From the IMG/VR virus record IMGVR_UViG_3300044970_000208, positions 1 to 60,101 of that record: a stretch of 60,101 nt of DNA; one strand, given 5' to 3'. Made by a program: the position numbers and the translations under genes. The DNA is from a virus. The notes beneath the pieces are model-generated. The model was not told the origin of the DNA. It saw only the letters and a program-made list of their open reading frames with translations, and searched no databases. Of the stretch, positions 5,858 to 14,112 are shown in pieces (positions within the stretch are counted from its first letter, which is position 1; every line of letters begins with the position of its first letter).

Positions 5858-6069
5858 CTATTCGTGACGATGACACCCCTGAGAAGGCAACACGTAGCCG
5901 AGGCCGTCCCTCATTCGCTGAGAAGGCAGAGCCTACCCTGCGTGACACCTTCTCGCTGGAGGTGATGAAGGGTGTGCTTGCCTCTGGTGTGACAGTGGAA
6001 GACCCGCTTGCACTGAGTAGGTATTGCTACAAGATTGCTGATGCACTGGTGAAGGTCAGAGATGAATAG
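5854..6069 (+). CDS. Small protein, 71 aa, unknown
   Basis: Basic disordered N terminus (TRSRGRPSFAEK) and helical C-terminal half (TFSLEVMKGVLASGVTVEDP). ATGA overlap with the wall hydrolase; its 3' end overlaps the next gene by 8 bases. No family recognised. Confidence 0.65.
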   Translation: MTIRDDDTPEKATRSRGRPSFAEKAEPTLRDTFSLEVMKGVLASGVTVEDPLALSRYCYKIADALVKVRDE

Positions 6070-6244
6070 TACTAACATAGCCTACACTGTAGGTAGGCTG
6101 CATGGGTTACGTAACATGCCTGCCTATCCACTCTTCCCCGAAGGTACTTGGGAAGCTATGCAATACAGACAAGGCTACATCGATGGTGCTGTGGCTCTGG
6201 AAGATGACATACTTAAGGAAAAGACATGGACAACGAAACAGTGA
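6062..6244 (+). CDS. Small RMF-like protein, 60 aa
   Basis: Contains a short helix pair with YRQGYIDGAVALEDDI, reminiscent of the GYxxG patch of ribosome modulation factor-like phage proteins, but too weak to assign. Overlaps both neighbours. Confidence 0.55.
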   Translation: MNSTNIAYTVGRLHGLRNMPAYPLFPEGTWEAMQYRQGYIDGAVALEDDILKEKTWTTKQ

Positions 6245-6381
6245 CAATATCCAAGAAAGAATACGAAGACTTACTCGACTCACAACTTTGGCTCGATTGT
6301 TTGGAGTCAGCGGGTGTAGATAATTGGGGTGGGTATGACGAGGCTATCAAAGAATATCGAGGTGCTAAAGATGCTGAGTGA
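6226..6381 (+). CDS. Small acidic protein, 51 aa
   Basis: MDNETVTISKKEYEDLLDSQ, then LWLDCLESAGVDNWGGYDEA. The TISKKEYEDLLDSQLWLDCL pattern is common in short phage proteins (helical, with a C-terminal WxGxDxA motif). RBS AAGGAAAAG 5' of the ATG. Function unknown. Confidence 0.7.
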   Translation: MDNETVTISKKEYEDLLDSQLWLDCLESAGVDNWGGYDEAIKEYRGAKDAE

Positions 6382-6610
6382 AATTGACATTCAAGACTTC
6401 GACGTGCTGCCAGTGCGTGAGTTGTACAAGGTGAAGCCACGTAGCTACATCAAGCTGCCGTGGATGGACGGTACAGGCATTGACGAGGTGGTGTTCTTTG
6501 ACCACATCGATGGTATGTACAGCTACTGTGTGAACATGAACAACGAAGTGATACATCTGCAAGCATGGGCAGAGGTTGCACCGCTTGTGAAGAAAGCAAA
6601 GCCCGACTAA
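6371..6610 (+). CDS. Small protein, 79 aa, unknown
   Basis: MLSEIDIQDFDVLPVRELYK onward, a beta-rich domain with IDEVVFFDHIDGMYSYCVN, then a helix. The ATG at 6371, with GAGG upstream and overlapping the previous stop region, is preferred over 6329. Ends just before the promoter at 6637. Confidence 0.65.
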   Translation: MLSEIDIQDFDVLPVRELYKVKPRSYIKLPWMDGTGIDEVVFFDHIDGMYSYCVNMNNEVIHLQAWAEVAPLVKKAKPD

Positions 6611-6636
6611 TTTGTAGGGTTTTCTGGATGGTTTAT

Positions 6637-6666
6637 TTGACAAGCCATCTGGAAAGCCTTTACACT
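6637..6666 (+). promoter_or_regulatory. Sigma70-like promoter for the DUF932 operon
   Basis: TTGACA (6637-6642), 18-base spacer, TACACT (6661-6666), 49 bases before the ATG at 6715. An imperfect dyad (GGATGG/CCATCT) spans the -35 and may be an operator. Confidence 0.65.
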
Positions 6667-6714
6667 GAAGGCCCAACTCGGCAATCATGCCACAACCTAG
6701 CAAGGAAACACATC

Positions 6715-7554
6715 ATGGCAAATCACGTCATCTTCTCCCGCAACATCGACAACTCTGCTCTGACACTTGAGCAGATTCAACACCGTGCTCCTGCTGCGTT
6801 CAGCACCACCAAGTCTGAGCGTTTGAGTGACCGTTATGTATCGCTCAATACCAGTGATGTGCTGCCCATCATGGCAGACTATGGCTACCTTCCAACACAG
6901 GCTGCACAAAAGCGTAGCCGTAAGGCCAGCACCGAGCATGCTGCCCACATGTTGGCATTCAGTCGTACCACTGACATCGTTGAAGCTGGTGACATTCGTC
7001 CCGAGATCATCTTGTACAACTCTCACGATGGCACAGGCTCAGTGAAGCTGTTTGCTGGTGCATTCCGTTTCATCTGTAGCAATGGCATCGTGGCAGGTGA
7101 TGGCTTTCAATCCCGCATCTACCACAGCAAAGCATTGACAGGCTTTGAAGAGATGTTGCGTAACACAGTGGCTACATTGCCTGATCTGATGGGCCGCATT
7201 GACAGGATGCGTGGTGTGTCGTTGTCTGTTGGTCAAGTACATGACATGGCAATTGCTGGTGTTGCTACCCGTTGGGACGACTACACAGGTCAACCCCGTG
7301 GTGCTTACGCTGTGTCACAGACAGTCAAGGATGTGATGAATGTTCGCCGTTATGGTGACGAAGGCTACGATGCATGGACTGTGTTCAACCGCATTCAGGA
7401 AGGTGTGATTCGTGGCAATGCGATGATTCGCTCCATCACTGAGACACATCCCGAAGGTGTGATGCGTAAGGCTCGACCAGTCAACTCCATCAAGGAAGCT
7501 GTGCGTATCAACACAGAACTGTGGAATATTGCTGACGAATTCGTTACTGCGTAA
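6715..7554 (+). CDS. DUF932-family protein, 279 aa
   Basis: MANHVIFSRNIDNSALTLEQ, then SERLSDRYVSLNTSDVLPIM, GTGSVKLFAGAFRFICSNGI and LSVGQVHDMAIAGVATRW. This is the usual architecture of DUF932, a domain common on phages and plasmids, often near replication or conjugation functions, with no established activity. Length fits the family. Start at ATG 6715 behind AAGGAAACACATC. It has its own promoter, so it may be needed at a higher level than its neighbours. Confidence 0.8.
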   Translation: MANHVIFSRNIDNSALTLEQIQHRAPAAFSTTKSERLSDRYVSLNTSDVLPIMADYGYLPTQAAQKRSRKASTEHAAHMLAFSRTTDIVEAGDIRPEIILYNSHDGTGSVKLFAGAFRFICSNGIVAGDGFQSRIYHSKALTGFEEMLRNTVATLPDLMGRIDRMRGVSLSVGQVHDMAIAGVATRWDDYTGQPRGAYAVSQTVKDVMNVRRYGDEGYDAWTVFNRIQEGVIRGNAMIRSITETHPEGVMRKARPVNSIKEAVRINTELWNIADEFVTA

Positions 7555-7652
7555 CGTCAATGGCCTTAACCGCTATGGGGATGCCACTGCGTGGCAGCAA
7601 TCGGTGACAGCATGGAGAGACATGCAACAACACAACAACATAGGAAATGTTA

Positions 7653-8474
7653 ATGAATCAAAACAACGCTATCGGTATGTTCATGGGTCTGTTCATCGGT
7701 GATGCACTCGGTGCGCCATTGGAATTCACTGAGCCTAACACTGGCTCCCCACTCAAGGACATGGTCGGTGGTGGTGTTCATGAGACAGCACCGGGAGAGT
7801 GGACAGACGATGGTGCTATGGCAATGGCTATTGCTGATGCCTACCTCAGCTACAAACGCTTTGCTCCCGGCATCATTGCACAGAACTTCAAACAGTGGAG
7901 AAACAATGGAACTTTCGGTACTCGATCTTATTGTTTTGATATTGGAACTACTACTGCTGAAGCGCTGAGTGCATCGTCCAACAAGCGTCCCTATGGTGGC
8001 TCTTGTGCCCTCATGACAGACGGTAACGGTGCGATCATGCGACTGGCTCCACACATACTGTTCAACCACAACAACAAGACGATGGCGATTGCTGAGTCTG
8101 TTGCTGGTGGCTTGCTCACTCACGGTACAGGTAAGTGTGTTGCCTATAGTGCTGCACTGGCTGAAGAGTTGTTCGATGGGTCTGCACCAAACAAAACCCT
8201 GTACGACAAAGGCATCAAGGAAGAGAGTGGCACAGTGATGGGCTGCTATGCATCGGCATGGCAGTCTGTTGCAGCTACATCGTCCTTTGAAGACGCTCTC
8301 ATCCACGCTGTCAACAAAGGTGGTGACGCTGATACTGTTGGTGCTGTGACAGGTATGATTGCTGGTCGCATCTATGGCTACGATGCCATCCCTCAACGAT
8401 GGATTGATGCACTGGTTGACCACGACAAGTTGTTGGCGACAGCAACTATGCTTTACAACATGGGTGATGTATGA
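7653..8474 (+). CDS. ADP-ribosylglycohydrolase, 273 aa
   Basis: ADP-ribosylglycohydrolase (DraG/ARH) fold: GLFIGDALGAPLEF at the N terminus, the metal-binding WTDDGAMAMAIADA (Thr51, Asp52, Asp53), and the C-terminal GGDADTVGAVTGMIAGRIYG (Asp225, Asp227, Thr228). All five expected metal ligands are present, so it should be active. Such enzymes remove ADP-ribose from proteins or small molecules, and in a phage could reverse host ADP-ribosylation defence or recycle NAD products. Start ATG 7653 chosen for its AGGAA spacing over ATG 7647. Confidence 0.9.
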   Translation: MNQNNAIGMFMGLFIGDALGAPLEFTEPNTGSPLKDMVGGGVHETAPGEWTDDGAMAMAIADAYLSYKRFAPGIIAQNFKQWRNNGTFGTRSYCFDIGTTTAEALSASSNKRPYGGSCALMTDGNGAIMRLAPHILFNHNNKTMAIAESVAGGLLTHGTGKCVAYSAALAEELFDGSAPNKTLYDKGIKEESGTVMGCYASAWQSVAATSSFEDALIHAVNKGGDADTVGAVTGMIAGRIYGYDAIPQRWIDALVDHDKLLATATMLYNMGDV

Positions 8475-8487
8475 CAAAAGGAACAAC

Positions 8488-8691
8488 GTGACAATCAGAC
8501 TAACCAAAGACGGCACAGCCGTTGTAGACACCGAATACTATTGGCAACCCATTGCAACATGCCCAAGGTCTGCGAAGGTGCAGCTATTGAGTGTGCATGG
8601 TGTTGCTGTGTACGGGGAGTATCATGGCAAGGAAAAGTTCTGGACACATTGGGCACCGCTACCTAAGAAACCTAAAGAGGAAACAACATGA
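8488..8691 (+). CDS. DUF551-like small protein, 67 aa
   Basis: Contains YYWQPIATCPRSAKVQLLSV and FWTHWAPLPKKP, which fits the small WxPI-(A/E)TxP...TxWxPLP pattern of DUF551-type phage proteins. GTG at 8488 with AAGGA six bases upstream is preferred; ATG 8467 is possible. Overlaps the next start by ATGA. Confidence 0.7.
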   Translation: MTIRLTKDGTAVVDTEYYWQPIATCPRSAKVQLLSVHGVAVYGEYHGKEKFWTHWAPLPKKPKEETT

Positions 8692-8897
8692 GAGACACGA
8701 TAGACATGGCCCGTGAGTCATGGATTGACGTTTACGGGCTTGGGCATGACAGAGCAAAGTTTATTGAGGCACTTAAGCATTTTGAAGCCCTTGTCCGTGC
8801 TGATGAGCGTGAGGCGTGTGCTGGATTGTGCGAAGACCACTTCTTATCTGACGGCGACTGGTGCGCCAACGCCATCCGAGCAAGGGGAAACACATGA
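8688..8897 (+). CDS. Small phage protein, 69 aa
   Basis: Ends with EALVRADEREACAGLCEDHF and CANAIRARGNT. The ALVRADEREACA...CAxAIRAR signature is frequent in short phage ORFs of unknown role. ATGA overlaps at both ends; RBS AGAGGAAAC. Confidence 0.75.
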   Translation: MRDTIDMARESWIDVYGLGHDRAKFIEALKHFEALVRADEREACAGLCEDHFLSDGDWCANAIRARGNT

Positions 8898-9982
8898 ACC
8901 TAGCCCGTTACATGCAACGTGTTGACAACGATGGTGTCGCCTACTACCGATACAACCCACCGTCTGACGCTGTCGAAGCCAACATTGTCAAGCGCATCAA
9001 GATAGGAACCAACCTTGTTGAAGCCATCAACTATTGCAACGAACAGAATGAATTGCTTGACGAGTGGAGGCAGCATCACCGCTACCTCAAGAACTTGACA
9101 GACAAGTCAACCGTCAACGATCTAACCAAGAGCTATATCAACAGTCTTGAACATAGCAGACTTGGTATAAAGACACGAGCAGACTATGCCTACTACCTCA
9201 AGCAATGGTATCAAGACCGCACAGCAGGGCAGGTGTTATTGCACACAAGGCTTGGTAGTTTGACGACACCAATGTGTCAACAAATCTATGACGCTCACGC
9301 CAGCAACAGCATCAGCTTATCCAACCATTCACTGGCTGTGTATCGTCTGTTGTTTAGCTATGCTATCCGCAATGGATTCTGCACCTTCAATCCGTTCACC
9401 AATGTCAAGCGTCAGACAGACCGACCACGCCGCACAGTGTGGACGAAGGAACACATCAAAGCTTTCATGGCTACAGCGTTCAGCAAGTATGAATGGCGAA
9501 GCATTGGCCTCATTGTGTACACAGCCTACTGTGCAGCGCAACGTCTTGGTGACATGCGTATGCTGACATGGGATAGCTATGACATCAACACAGGAGTGTT
9601 GTCGTTGGAGCAGAGCAAGCGTAGAGCTAGGGTGGCGATACCACTGCCGAAGGACTTGCAAGAGATGCTAAAGCAACAACACCTTGACCTATCATGGCAA
9701 CCCTATATAATGCCAGCTTCAACGAAGAATACACCCAAGCCCTACAGCTTGCAGCAGTTGAGCAAGGTGGGTAAGGTGGTGATGCAAGAGGCTGGATTGC
9801 CTGATGAGTTGCAGCTAATGGACCTGCGTAGGACCGCCATCACAGAGATGGTTGAAGTTGGTGTAGCTCTCACAAACGTCATGGCCCTGTCGGGTCATGC
9901 GACAGTGCATAGCCTTACGCCGTATGTCAAACACACATTGAAGAGTGCTACTGTGGCACAGGAACTGAGGGGTATGGTATGA
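8894..9982 (+). CDS. Tyrosine recombinase/integrase, 362 aa
   Basis: Phage integrase family: N-terminal core-binding helices to about residue 190, then the catalytic domain. Visible active-site residues are Arg217 (AAQRLGDMR), Lys242, Arg312 (MDLRRTA), His335 (SGHA) and nucleophile Tyr344 (TPYVKHT). The box II histidine (HxxR) is replaced by Met309, a tolerated substitution in some relatives. It sits in the early operon, coupled by ATGA to its neighbours, with no repressor, excisionase or obvious attP nearby. It may serve integration, dimer resolution or genome circularisation. Confidence 0.85.
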   Translation: MNLARYMQRVDNDGVAYYRYNPPSDAVEANIVKRIKIGTNLVEAINYCNEQNELLDEWRQHHRYLKNLTDKSTVNDLTKSYINSLEHSRLGIKTRADYAYYLKQWYQDRTAGQVLLHTRLGSLTTPMCQQIYDAHASNSISLSNHSLAVYRLLFSYAIRNGFCTFNPFTNVKRQTDRPRRTVWTKEHIKAFMATAFSKYEWRSIGLIVYTAYCAAQRLGDMRMLTWDSYDINTGVLSLEQSKRRARVAIPLPKDLQEMLKQQHLDLSWQPYIMPASTKNTPKPYSLQQLSKVGKVVMQEAGLPDELQLMDLRRTAITEMVEVGVALTNVMALSGHATVHSLTPYVKHTLKSATVAQELRGMV

Positions 9983-10128
9983 CAATCGAACACATCATTG
10001 TCGGTGCTACTGGCGTAGGCTATGCCATCGTTGGTGTGCTGCAATGGAGCAAGGGTGAACTAAGTAACGGCATGATCTGGACAGGTTATGCCTTCGCACA
10101 AATTGGACTATGGATGAACATTAAATGA
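9979..10128 (+). CDS. Small membrane protein, 49 aa
   Basis: MTIEHIIVGATGVGYAIVGV opens a glycine-rich hydrophobic helix, followed by a second (MIWTGYAFAQIGLWM). Two transmembrane segments are likely. Coupled by ATGA to the integrase and to the next gene. Function unknown. Confidence 0.65.
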   Translation: MTIEHIIVGATGVGYAIVGVLQWSKGELSNGMIWTGYAFAQIGLWMNIK

Positions 10129-10349
10129 ACACATACAACTTGCCAATTGATTGGGACGCTATGCAGAAAATCACTGCTGCTGTACTCATCGAAGACCTAG
10201 ACAGCCTACACAACGACTGGAACACAGTGTATGGGCGTGACAGAGGTATGGTGTTTTCTCTTGAACGTGAGGAAGACCTTGCCGAAATATCAAAGCACAT
10301 TCAAGCTTTCAAACTACTCATCAAATACTACGGAGGAACTGTAACATGA
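10125..10349 (+). CDS. Small protein, 74 aa
   Basis: Acidic helical protein: MNTYNLPIDWDAMQKITAAV, then DLDSLHNDWNTV and KHIQAFKLLIKYYG. The pattern (initial IDWDxxDxI, terminal ALxxVIxYY) recurs in phages near nucleotide genes. ATGA overlap with thyX. Confidence 0.7.
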   Translation: MNTYNLPIDWDAMQKITAAVLIEDLDSLHNDWNTVYGRDRGMVFSLEREEDLAEISKHIQAFKLLIKYYGGTVT

Positions 10350-10993
10350 CAACAGCAAAACTTATCTGGACAACACCTGACGCTGACAAACACATCGGCT
10401 ATTGCGCCCGTGTCAGCAACCCCGGCAACCAAGACAACCCCAACGTGGCAGGGCTGCTCAATTATTGTGCAAAGAACAACCATTGGTCTGTGTTTGAAAT
10501 GGCTAGTGCATGCATCGAAGTGTCCACCACCCGCGACATTGCACGACAACTATTGCGACACAGAAGCTTCAGCTTTCAAGAGTTTAGCCAGCGCTATGCT
10601 GATGCTACACAGCTTGGTGAGTTTGCTATTCGTGAATGCCGCTTGCAAGACAACAAGAATCGTCAGAACTCTTTACAGACAGACGACTTTGACCTGACAG
10701 TTTGGTGGGCAGCAGCACAGGCTAGGATGATTGGTGAAGCTGAGTATTTGTATGGTGAAGCATTGAAGCGTGGTATTGCAAAAGAGCAAGCTCGTGCTCT
10801 GTTGCCTGAAGGGTTGACACCGTCTAAGCTGTACGTCACTGGCACTATGCGTAGCTGGATTACGTTCTTGCAAGCACGACTTGATGTAGCCACACAGAAG
10901 GAACATCGACTGGTGGCACAGGATGTGTTGGTTGTGTTGCGTGATGTTGCACCTGTGACGGTTGGTGCTTTCTTTCCTTTGGAGAATGTATGA
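10346..10993 (+). CDS. thyX: Flavin-dependent thymidylate synthase, 215 aa
   Basis: ThyX makes dTMP from dUMP using FAD, NADPH and methylenetetrahydrofolate. The signature RHRSFSFQEFSQRY (residues 71-84) matches the RHRxxSxxxxSxRY motif exactly. Length is normal. ATGA overlaps link it to both neighbours. With NrdA/NrdB, MazG and the MazZ-like enzyme it forms a phage dNTP supply set. Confidence 0.95.
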   Translation: MTTAKLIWTTPDADKHIGYCARVSNPGNQDNPNVAGLLNYCAKNNHWSVFEMASACIEVSTTRDIARQLLRHRSFSFQEFSQRYADATQLGEFAIRECRLQDNKNRQNSLQTDDFDLTVWWAAAQARMIGEAEYLYGEALKRGIAKEQARALLPEGLTPSKLYVTGTMRSWITFLQARLDVATQKEHRLVAQDVLVVLRDVAPVTVGAFFPLENV

Positions 10994-11244
10994 CCTGCAA
11001 CTGCCATCCCCTGTCACCATTCCTGTGGCAGCAACATCCCCGACCTTCCATCTTCGCTGACGATCCCTTGTTCAAGGCAAAGAACTCAGGCAAGACCGCA
11101 TCACAGATCAGCACAGAGGTGGTCAAGCGTAAGCGTGATGAAGGCGTTGAAGTTGGCACAATCTATGGCCTCAACAGAGAACGTGACGAAGCTTTGCTGC
11201 ATGCTAAGCGCTTCCATGTTTTCAGTAAGGCTGTAGCTAAATGA
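10990..11244 (+). CDS. Small basic protein, 84 aa
   Basis: Cys-rich start (MTCNCHPLSPFLW), then KTASQISTEVVKRKRDEGVE. A short lysine and arginine helix suggests nucleic acid binding. It lies directly before the primase-helicase (ATGA overlap) and could be a replication accessory factor; no family recognised. Confidence 0.6.
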   Translation: MTCNCHPLSPFLWQQHPRPSIFADDPLFKAKNSGKTASQISTEVVKRKRDEGVEVGTIYGLNRERDEALLHAKRFHVFSKAVAK

Positions 11245-12848
11245 GCTTTATCAAAACCCATGTTGCCTGTCCTGCTTGTGGCAGCAGTGATGGTGCATCA
11301 ATCAACGCAGACGGTAGCACCTATTGCTTTGTCTGTTCAACACTCACCCCCGGTACAGAAGGAATAACAGTGATCGAACCCATTACACCAGCAGTGTCTG
11401 ACACAAGCTTCATCAAAGCATTCAACACAGGTGTGCCAGTGTCTGTGTCAGAAAGACGCATCACCAAAACAACGATGGAGAAATATGGCACTGTCCGTGA
11501 CAACGGCAAATACTACTTCCCTTATTACGACAAAGACTCTGTGTTGGTAGCAGCAAAGGTCCGACCCGTAGACCGCAAAGACTTCAGCGCTGTTGGCAAC
11601 TGGAAAGCTGCAACGCTGTTTGGTCAGAACCTCTATCCATCTGGTGGTAAATATCTAACCATCACTGAAGGTGAGTTCGATGCGATGGCTGCATTCCAAA
11701 TGACAGGATCGAAGTGGCCTGTGGTGTCCATCAGGAATGGTGCAGCTTCAGCAGTCAAGGACTGTAAGGCACAGTATGAATACATCAACAGCTTTGAAAA
11801 TATTGTCATATGCTTTGATGGTGATGATGTTGGACGGAAGGCAGCGAGAGATGTTGCTGAAATATTTGGTGCGAAATGTAAGCTCTTCAAACCAGACACC
11901 AACTACAAGGATGCGTGTGACTGGCTTGCTGATTCAAAAGAGTCTCAGTTTGTCAGTCGGTGGTGGGCCAGTGAACCGTTCACACCTGACGGTTTAATCA
12001 ATGGTAATTCTTTGTGGGATATGGTGTCCGAACCAGTTGCCAAAGCTGATTGTCTTTACCCTTGGACGGGTCTTAATACTCTTGCTGGTGGTATCCGTAA
12101 AGGTGAACTCGTAACCATCACAGCAGGTAGTGGACTAGGTAAGAGTCAGATTCTCAGAGAGATAATGTTTCATGTGCTGAACAACACAGAGGACAATATA
12201 GGTTTAATGTTCATGGAAGAGTCCGTCAAACGAACAGCGTTGTCCATGATGAGTCTTGCTGTTGATGCGCCTCTGCACCTTCCTGAAACAGTTATCACTG
12301 ATGAAGAACGACGACTGTCTTTTGACAAGACAATGGGTACTGATCGACTTTATTTCTTCCAGCATTTCGGATCAAGTTCAATTGAGAACATTGTCAATCG
12401 TGTCAAGTACATGGCTAAAGGATTGGGTTGTAAGTATGTAGCACTAGATCACTTGTCCATCATTGTTTCATCACAGGAAAACGGAGATGAAAGAAAAGCA
12501 ATTGATGCTGTGATGACTGCCTTGAGAACGCTTGTTCAAGAAACAAACATCTGTCTCTTTGTTATCTCACACTTACGTAGACCTACAGGTACAGGTCACG
12601 AGGATGGTGCATCGACTAGCTTGTCTCAGCTTCGTGGTAGTGGAGCCATCGCACAACTCAGCGACATCGTGATTGGTGCTGAACGCAATGGTCAAGCCGA
12701 TGACCCCCGTGAACGTAACACTACGCAACTAAGGGTGCTCAAGAACAGGTGGAGTGGTGACACCGGACCTGCGTGTAAGTTAATTTACAACAAAGAATCA
12801 GGAAGGATGTACGAAACATTTGACGATCCTAACGAAGACGTACTGTAA
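11241..12848 (+). CDS. T7 gp4-like DNA primase-helicase, 535 aa
   Basis: Bifunctional replisome protein. N-terminal zinc ribbon with Cys10, Cys13, Cys29 and Cys32; TOPRIM primase with TEGEFDAMAAF (Glu143) and CFDGDDVGRK (Asp193 region); C-terminal DnaB/RecA-type helicase with Walker A AGSGLGKS (about 295-302), Walker B YVALDHLSI and a SHLRRPTG switch. Both halves look intact. It should unwind DNA and prime lagging-strand synthesis for the family-B polymerase downstream. It ends in acidic NEDVL, like the ssDNA-binding protein. Confidence 0.95.
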   Translation: MSFIKTHVACPACGSSDGASINADGSTYCFVCSTLTPGTEGITVIEPITPAVSDTSFIKAFNTGVPVSVSERRITKTTMEKYGTVRDNGKYYFPYYDKDSVLVAAKVRPVDRKDFSAVGNWKAATLFGQNLYPSGGKYLTITEGEFDAMAAFQMTGSKWPVVSIRNGAASAVKDCKAQYEYINSFENIVICFDGDDVGRKAARDVAEIFGAKCKLFKPDTNYKDACDWLADSKESQFVSRWWASEPFTPDGLINGNSLWDMVSEPVAKADCLYPWTGLNTLAGGIRKGELVTITAGSGLGKSQILREIMFHVLNNTEDNIGLMFMEESVKRTALSMMSLAVDAPLHLPETVITDEERRLSFDKTMGTDRLYFFQHFGSSSIENIVNRVKYMAKGLGCKYVALDHLSIIVSSQENGDERKAIDAVMTALRTLVQETNICLFVISHLRRPTGTGHEDGASTSLSQLRGSGAIAQLSDIVIGAERNGQADDPRERNTTQLRVLKNRWSGDTGPACKLIYNKESGRMYETFDDPNEDVL

Positions 12849-12854
12849 CGATAG

Positions 12855-12899
12855 TGTTGAGTGCTGAGTTATATTATGGTATAACTTTGGCACTCAACA
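12855..12899 (+). promoter_or_regulatory. Long hairpin before homing endonuclease gene
   Basis: Outer 10-bp stem (12855-12864 with 12890-12899) and inner 7-bp stem AGTTATA/TATAACT (12867-12873, 12880-12886), loop TTATGG. No T tract, so not a typical terminator. The AAGGAG of the next gene starts at the foot of the stem. Hairpins near the RBS are known for phage homing endonuclease genes. Confidence 0.6.
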
Positions 12900-12910
12900 A
12901 AGGAGTTACC

Positions 12911-13486
12911 ATGACAAAGAGAGATCGTGCAGAGTACTACAAACAGTACTATCAGAAAAATAAAGATAGTATTAAACCAAAGCAACAGGAGATGGGGAAG
13001 ATATGGAGAGCCAAGAATAAAGAAGAGTTAAGTGAAAAAGGTAAGAAGTATTACGCAGAAAACAAAGACCGTATCTTGGAGAGAACAGGTAAGAACAGCT
13101 ATGAGAAGTATCATCAAGACCCATCAGCAGCTATACAGAAGCAGCAGGAGTGGAAAAGGAACAACATCGAAAGGTATCTTGTTCAAAGCGCCAGAGCACG
13201 GGCTAAGAAGCAAGGAGTTCCTTTTGAGATAACCCATACCGACATAGTAGTTCCACTGAGATGTCCTTACCTAGATATAGAACTGTCTCCTTTTTCGGGC
13301 TGGTCTACTCCATCATTGGATAAGATTGTTCCAGAACTTGGATACGTTAAGGGTAACGTTCAGGTCATATCAACACTAGCAAACACCATGAAAAATCAAG
13401 CATCCATTGAACAGTTATTGACATTTGCCCACTCCATAATTAGACTACACGAATCTCAGACCGAAGTGGAACAGGACGTGCTATGA
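12911..13486 (+). CDS. HNH-type homing endonuclease, 191 aa
   Basis: Lysine-rich N-terminal half (repeated KEELSEKGKKYYAENKD-like segments), then an HNH-like module: CPYLDIELS...TPSLDKIVPELGYVKGNVQVISTLANTMKNQAS. The SLDKI...GYVKGNVQVIS signature is typical of free-standing phage HNH endonucleases. Inserted between helicase and the 50-aa gene. Sequences flanking it (GACGTACTGTAACGA at 12837 and GACGTGCTATGAACGA near 13475) are near-repeats, fitting an insertion scar. AT-richer than its neighbours. Confidence 0.85.
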   Translation: MTKRDRAEYYKQYYQKNKDSIKPKQQEMGKIWRAKNKEELSEKGKKYYAENKDRILERTGKNSYEKYHQDPSAAIQKQQEWKRNNIERYLVQSARARAKKQGVPFEITHTDIVVPLRCPYLDIELSPFSGWSTPSLDKIVPELGYVKGNVQVISTLANTMKNQASIEQLLTFAHSIIRLHESQTEVEQDVL

Positions 13487-13635
13487 ACGAAGTCGAACAA
13501 TTCTGGAACGCCATAGTTAAGAAGTGGCCTACACCACAACCTAGCTACCACCAGCTAGACCCAATGGAGCAGATGATGCTGGTGCAATCGATCAACATCA
13601 TCCTTCAAATCTTGAACAACCGCGAAAGGAACTGA
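13483..13635 (+). CDS. Small protein, 50 aa
   Basis: MNEVEQFWNAIVKKWPTPQP then LDPMEQMMLVQSINIILQIL. Amphipathic helices at both ends. ATGA overlap with the HNH gene; it probably followed the helicase directly before insertion. Confidence 0.6.
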   Translation: MNEVEQFWNAIVKKWPTPQPSYHQLDPMEQMMLVQSINIILQILNNRERN

Positions 13636-13636
13636 C

Positions 13637-14110
13637 ATGAAAGCAATCATCGGTCCCTATCCAGACGATGACACAAAGCGTGTTGAAACCATCCTCCTTG
13701 ATCCCTACGACACATGGAACATGGACCACACCTTAGCCCTCATCATTGTGCCAATGCTCAAGCAGTTGAAGGCTACGAAGCATGGTGCTCCATTTGTTGA
13801 TGACGAGTATGTGCCAGAACATCTTCGCTCTACAGCAGCAGCACCTAAAGAGAATGAGTGGGACACTGACACCAACCATTTCAAACGATGGGACTATGTA
13901 CTTGATGAAATGATTTGGGCAATGGAACAGATCGCTAACGACAATGACGAAGACCTGTTCTATGACATGTCCGAGGTAAATGAAGAAGCTAACATTATGG
14001 AGCAGGTTGAACAGATCAAGTGTGACATTGAAGGTCTTCATAAACATCACGAACGTATCGCCAACGGTACTAAGCTGTTTGGTATTTTCTTTCAAAGCCT
14101 TTGGGACTAA
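13637..14110 (+). CDS. Conserved phage protein, 157 aa
   Basis: Contains YVPEHLRS, FKRWDYVLDEMIWAMEQI and a helical C terminus ending GTKLFGIFFQSLWD. The RWDYVLDEMIWA...EQ signature is widespread in tailed phages from many hosts, usually in replication clusters. Function unknown; probably an all-helical globular protein. RBS AAAGGA. Confidence 0.8.
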   Translation: MKAIIGPYPDDDTKRVETILLDPYDTWNMDHTLALIIVPMLKQLKATKHGAPFVDDEYVPEHLRSTAAAPKENEWDTDTNHFKRWDYVLDEMIWAMEQIANDNDEDLFYDMSEVNEEANIMEQVEQIKCDIEGLHKHHERIANGTKLFGIFFQSLWD

Positions 14111-14112
14111 CT

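Noticed and set aside
7650-8531. 293-codon antisense frame
   Set aside because: Mirror of the ADP-ribosylglycohydrolase gene; Cys/His/Val-rich composition typical of antisense shadows.
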